Origin: Allochromatium humboldtianum
GTDB lineage: Bacteria > Pseudomonadota > Gammaproteobacteria > Chromatiales > Chromatiaceae
NCBI RefSeq assembly: GCF_013385175.1
Contig: NZ_JABZEO010000002.1
Location: forward strand, 62,001 to 126,000
Direction of reading: 5' to 3'
DNA: 64,000 bases
The notes below the pieces were generated by a model, which worked only from the letters and a program-made list of their open reading frames with translations, was not told the DNA's origin and made no database searches. Made by a program: the position numbers and the translations under genes. Each line of letters begins with the position of its first letter. Positions within the stretch are counted from its first letter, which is position 1. Positions 62,612 to 64,000 of the stretch are shown here, piece by piece.

Positions 62612-62732
62612 CGCCGGCGGGGGCGATCCTGAACCCGCGCACCAACCGCCAGTCACCACTGGCCTTCACCCATCCGGGGGAGATCGACTCCCCTGGGGGG
62701 CGGTCCTCTCCCGGTTTCTATGGAGAGGACGC
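62612..62732 (+). promoter_or_regulatory. Two-hairpin leader before AAA ATPase gene
   Basis: Extra hairpin GCGGG...CCCGC (about 62618-62640), hairpin A CCAGT-CACC-ACTGG, TTCACCC, hairpin B core GGGGAG-ATCGA-CTCCCC (62677-62693), then GGAGAGG before ATG. The core of hairpin B is identical in arms to the leader at 60014. Confidence 0.5.
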
Positions 62733-63689
62733 ATGTCTACCACGCAATCGTTCAATATTGCTCAGACCTTTGAGGTGGCCACTCCGGCCGGTATGACCAT
62801 CGAGGGCTTTGCCGATGCGACGCATCCGCAGATCCCCGTGCGCACGCCCTATGTCTTTCGTCAGGGGCTGTCGTCGCTGCTGGCCTTTCTGCGCCAGGCT
62901 GGAGGCGATGCCCTGCTGCTGACCGGTCCGACCGGCAGCGGCAAGACCTCGCTGATCTGTCAGGTCGCCGCCCGGCTCAACTGGCCGGTGCAATCGGTGG
63001 CCTGTCATGGGCGTTTGGAACTGTCGGATCTGATCGGGCAGTTCGTGCTCATCGACGGCTCGACCGTCTTCGTCCATGGACCGCTGGCGGTGGCGATGCG
63101 TGAGGGACATCTGCTGATCCTCAACGAAATCGACCTGATGGACCCCGCCGAGCTGACGGGCCTCAATGATGTGATCGAAGGCCAGCCCTTGGTCATCACC
63201 CAGAACGGTGGGGAGATCATCCGACCCCATCCCAAGTTCCGGCTCTTCGCCACCGGCAATTCGGCCGGGGCCGGCGATCCGAGCGGACTCTATCAGGGGA
63301 TACGACGCCAGAATCTGGCGCTGCTCGACCGGTTTCGGGTCATGCAGGTGGGGTATCTGGCCCCGGACGTCGAGTTGGGCGTGCTGGAGAGCTGTGTGCC
63401 CAGTCTGCCCACCGAAGTCGGGCGACTGATGATCGTGGTCGCCAATGAGATCCGGCGGCTGTTCCTCGGTGAGGGCGAGTGTGCGGCGGAACTGACCGTC
63501 ACGCTCTCGACGCGCACCCTGGTGCGCTGGGCACGGCTGGCGCTGACCTTTCGCGGCGCGCCCCAGCCGATCGCTTACGCACTCGAACAGTCCCTGACGG
63601 CACGGACCGACCCGGAGCAACGCGAGGCGATCCACCGGATCGCCGCCGATGTGATGGGCGATCTGTGGCAGGGGAATACGTTGCTATGA
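62733..63689 (+). CDS. CobS/MoxR-like AAA+ ATPase
   Basis: 318 residues. Walker A LLTGPTGSGKTSL (about 63-75), Walker B LLILNEIDLMDP, sensor region FRLFATGNSAGAGDPS and an arginine-finger-type LLDRFRV, the MoxR/CobS pattern. In SXT-like elements a cobS-like gene sits beside bet-exo. Start after the leader at 62733; it overlaps the WGR gene by ATGA. Confidence 0.88.
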   Translation: MSTTQSFNIAQTFEVATPAGMTIEGFADATHPQIPVRTPYVFRQGLSSLLAFLRQAGGDALLLTGPTGSGKTSLICQVAARLNWPVQSVACHGRLELSDLIGQFVLIDGSTVFVHGPLAVAMREGHLLILNEIDLMDPAELTGLNDVIEGQPLVITQNGGEIIRPHPKFRLFATGNSAGAGDPSGLYQGIRRQNLALLDRFRVMQVGYLAPDVELGVLESCVPSLPTEVGRLMIVVANEIRRLFLGEGECAAELTVTLSTRTLVRWARLALTFRGAPQPIAYALEQSLTARTDPEQREAIHRIAADVMGDLWQGNTLL

Positions 63690-64000
63690 GCGAGACCTAC
63701 CAACTCTACCGCTACATCAACGCCGATGGTTCGGCCAAGGAGTGGGCCTGGCGTCGTCGGGCCGACGGCACACTGGAGGTGCGCTGGGGGCGAGCCGGAC
63801 GGCTGGTGCAGCAGCGCCTGTATCCGGCGAGCCATCAGGAACAGTTGTTCAAGACCATCGCCGGCAAGATCCGCAAGGGCTATGTCGATTTGGGTTGGCG
63901 CCCGTTGACGCAACACACCGGCCGCCAGACCCGTCCGACAGCGGTCGGTGCCACACACCCGGCTCCGGCCGGCTCACGAACCGTCTCACCAGGCCTGAAG
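63686..64000 (+). CDS. WGR-domain protein (3' partial)
   Basis: Begins at the ATG overlapping the AAA gene's stop and runs off the window. The 105 residues seen contain a WGR domain (about 5-80: LYRYINADGSAKEWAW, LEVRWGRAGRL, KGYVDLGW), a small nucleic-acid-binding fold. The rest of the protein and its function cannot be judged. Pairing with the AAA ATPase by ATGA suggests joint action. Confidence 0.75.
   Translation, partial: MSETYQLYRYINADGSAKEWAWRRRADGTLEVRWGRAGRLVQQRLYPASHQEQLFKTIAGKIRKGYVDLGWRPLTQHTGRQTRPTAVGATHPAPAGSRTVSPGLK

Overview
The window is high-GC gammaproteobacterial DNA. The left-hand chromosomal genes (succinate dehydrogenase flavoprotein, a TPR lipoprotein, bacteriohemerythrin, the hydrogenase maturation protein HypF, MsrA, SerC) suggest a purple sulfur bacterium of the Chromatiaceae or a close relative. 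That assignment is an inference from gene content and codon use; no rRNA gene or other taxonomic marker is present.

Layout. (1) 1-10.67 kb is ordinary chromosome. (2) 10.67-13.2 kb is the border of an integrated element: a 100-bp remnant of a tyrosine integrase abuts the 3' part of a tRNA-Thr(CGT) gene (a typical attachment site), followed by a broken small gene and an AbiE-type toxin-antitoxin pair with a likely operator. (3) 13.17-16.78 kb is a 3.6-kb module bounded by identical 20-bp direct repeats. It holds an IscB element (omega-RNA plus RNA-guided nuclease, no TnpA) lying directly before the start codon of a Schlafen/AlbA-type ATPase gene. (4) 17.4-35.6 kb is an F-type conjugation block in SXT/R391-like order: MobH relaxase, TraD, DUF4400, TraL, E, K, B, a DsbC-like protein, TraV, pilin TraA, a small protein resembling the IscB N-terminal domain, TraC, TrbI, TraF-type peptidase, TrbC-TraW, TraU, TraN. 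(5) 35.6-59.4 kb is a cargo region at the position of a known SXT/R391 insertion hotspot (after traN). (6) 59.4-64 kb is the element's recombination module: a small exported protein, RecT/Bet, a YqaJ exonuclease, a CobS-like AAA ATPase and the start of a WGR protein. TraF, TraH and TraG are not seen and would be expected to the right.

The cargo region looks like a dense set of conflict or defence genes. Rightward and leftward units encode a kinase / vWA / vWA-PP2C set (TerY-P-like), an AT-rich protein with a HEPN-type motif, and a tightly overlapping leftward operon (MazF/PemK-like protein, sigma-70-like protein, unknown 405-residue protein, CHAT protease) downstream of a 1.66k-residue zinc-ribbon/HEPN/NACHT/WD40 protein. 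On the other strand lie a radical-SAM-like protein with a displaced cluster motif, a PD-(D/E)XK / glycine-zipper / HEPN-like protein, a zinc-ribbon/HEPN/NACHT/TPR protein, a thymidylate-kinase-like protein, a Gre-like protein and a calcineurin-like phosphoesterase. Four proteins share an R-x4-H HEPN motif, and the two NACHT proteins share their N-terminal plan but differ in sensor repeats.

Two further patterns stand out. Five element genes (traK, the small exported gene, bet, the exonuclease and the AAA gene) are each preceded by a similar two-hairpin leader ending in a Shine-Dalgarno sequence. The tra operon encodes a stand-alone PLMP/RRXRR-like domain in the same element that carries a complete IscB.
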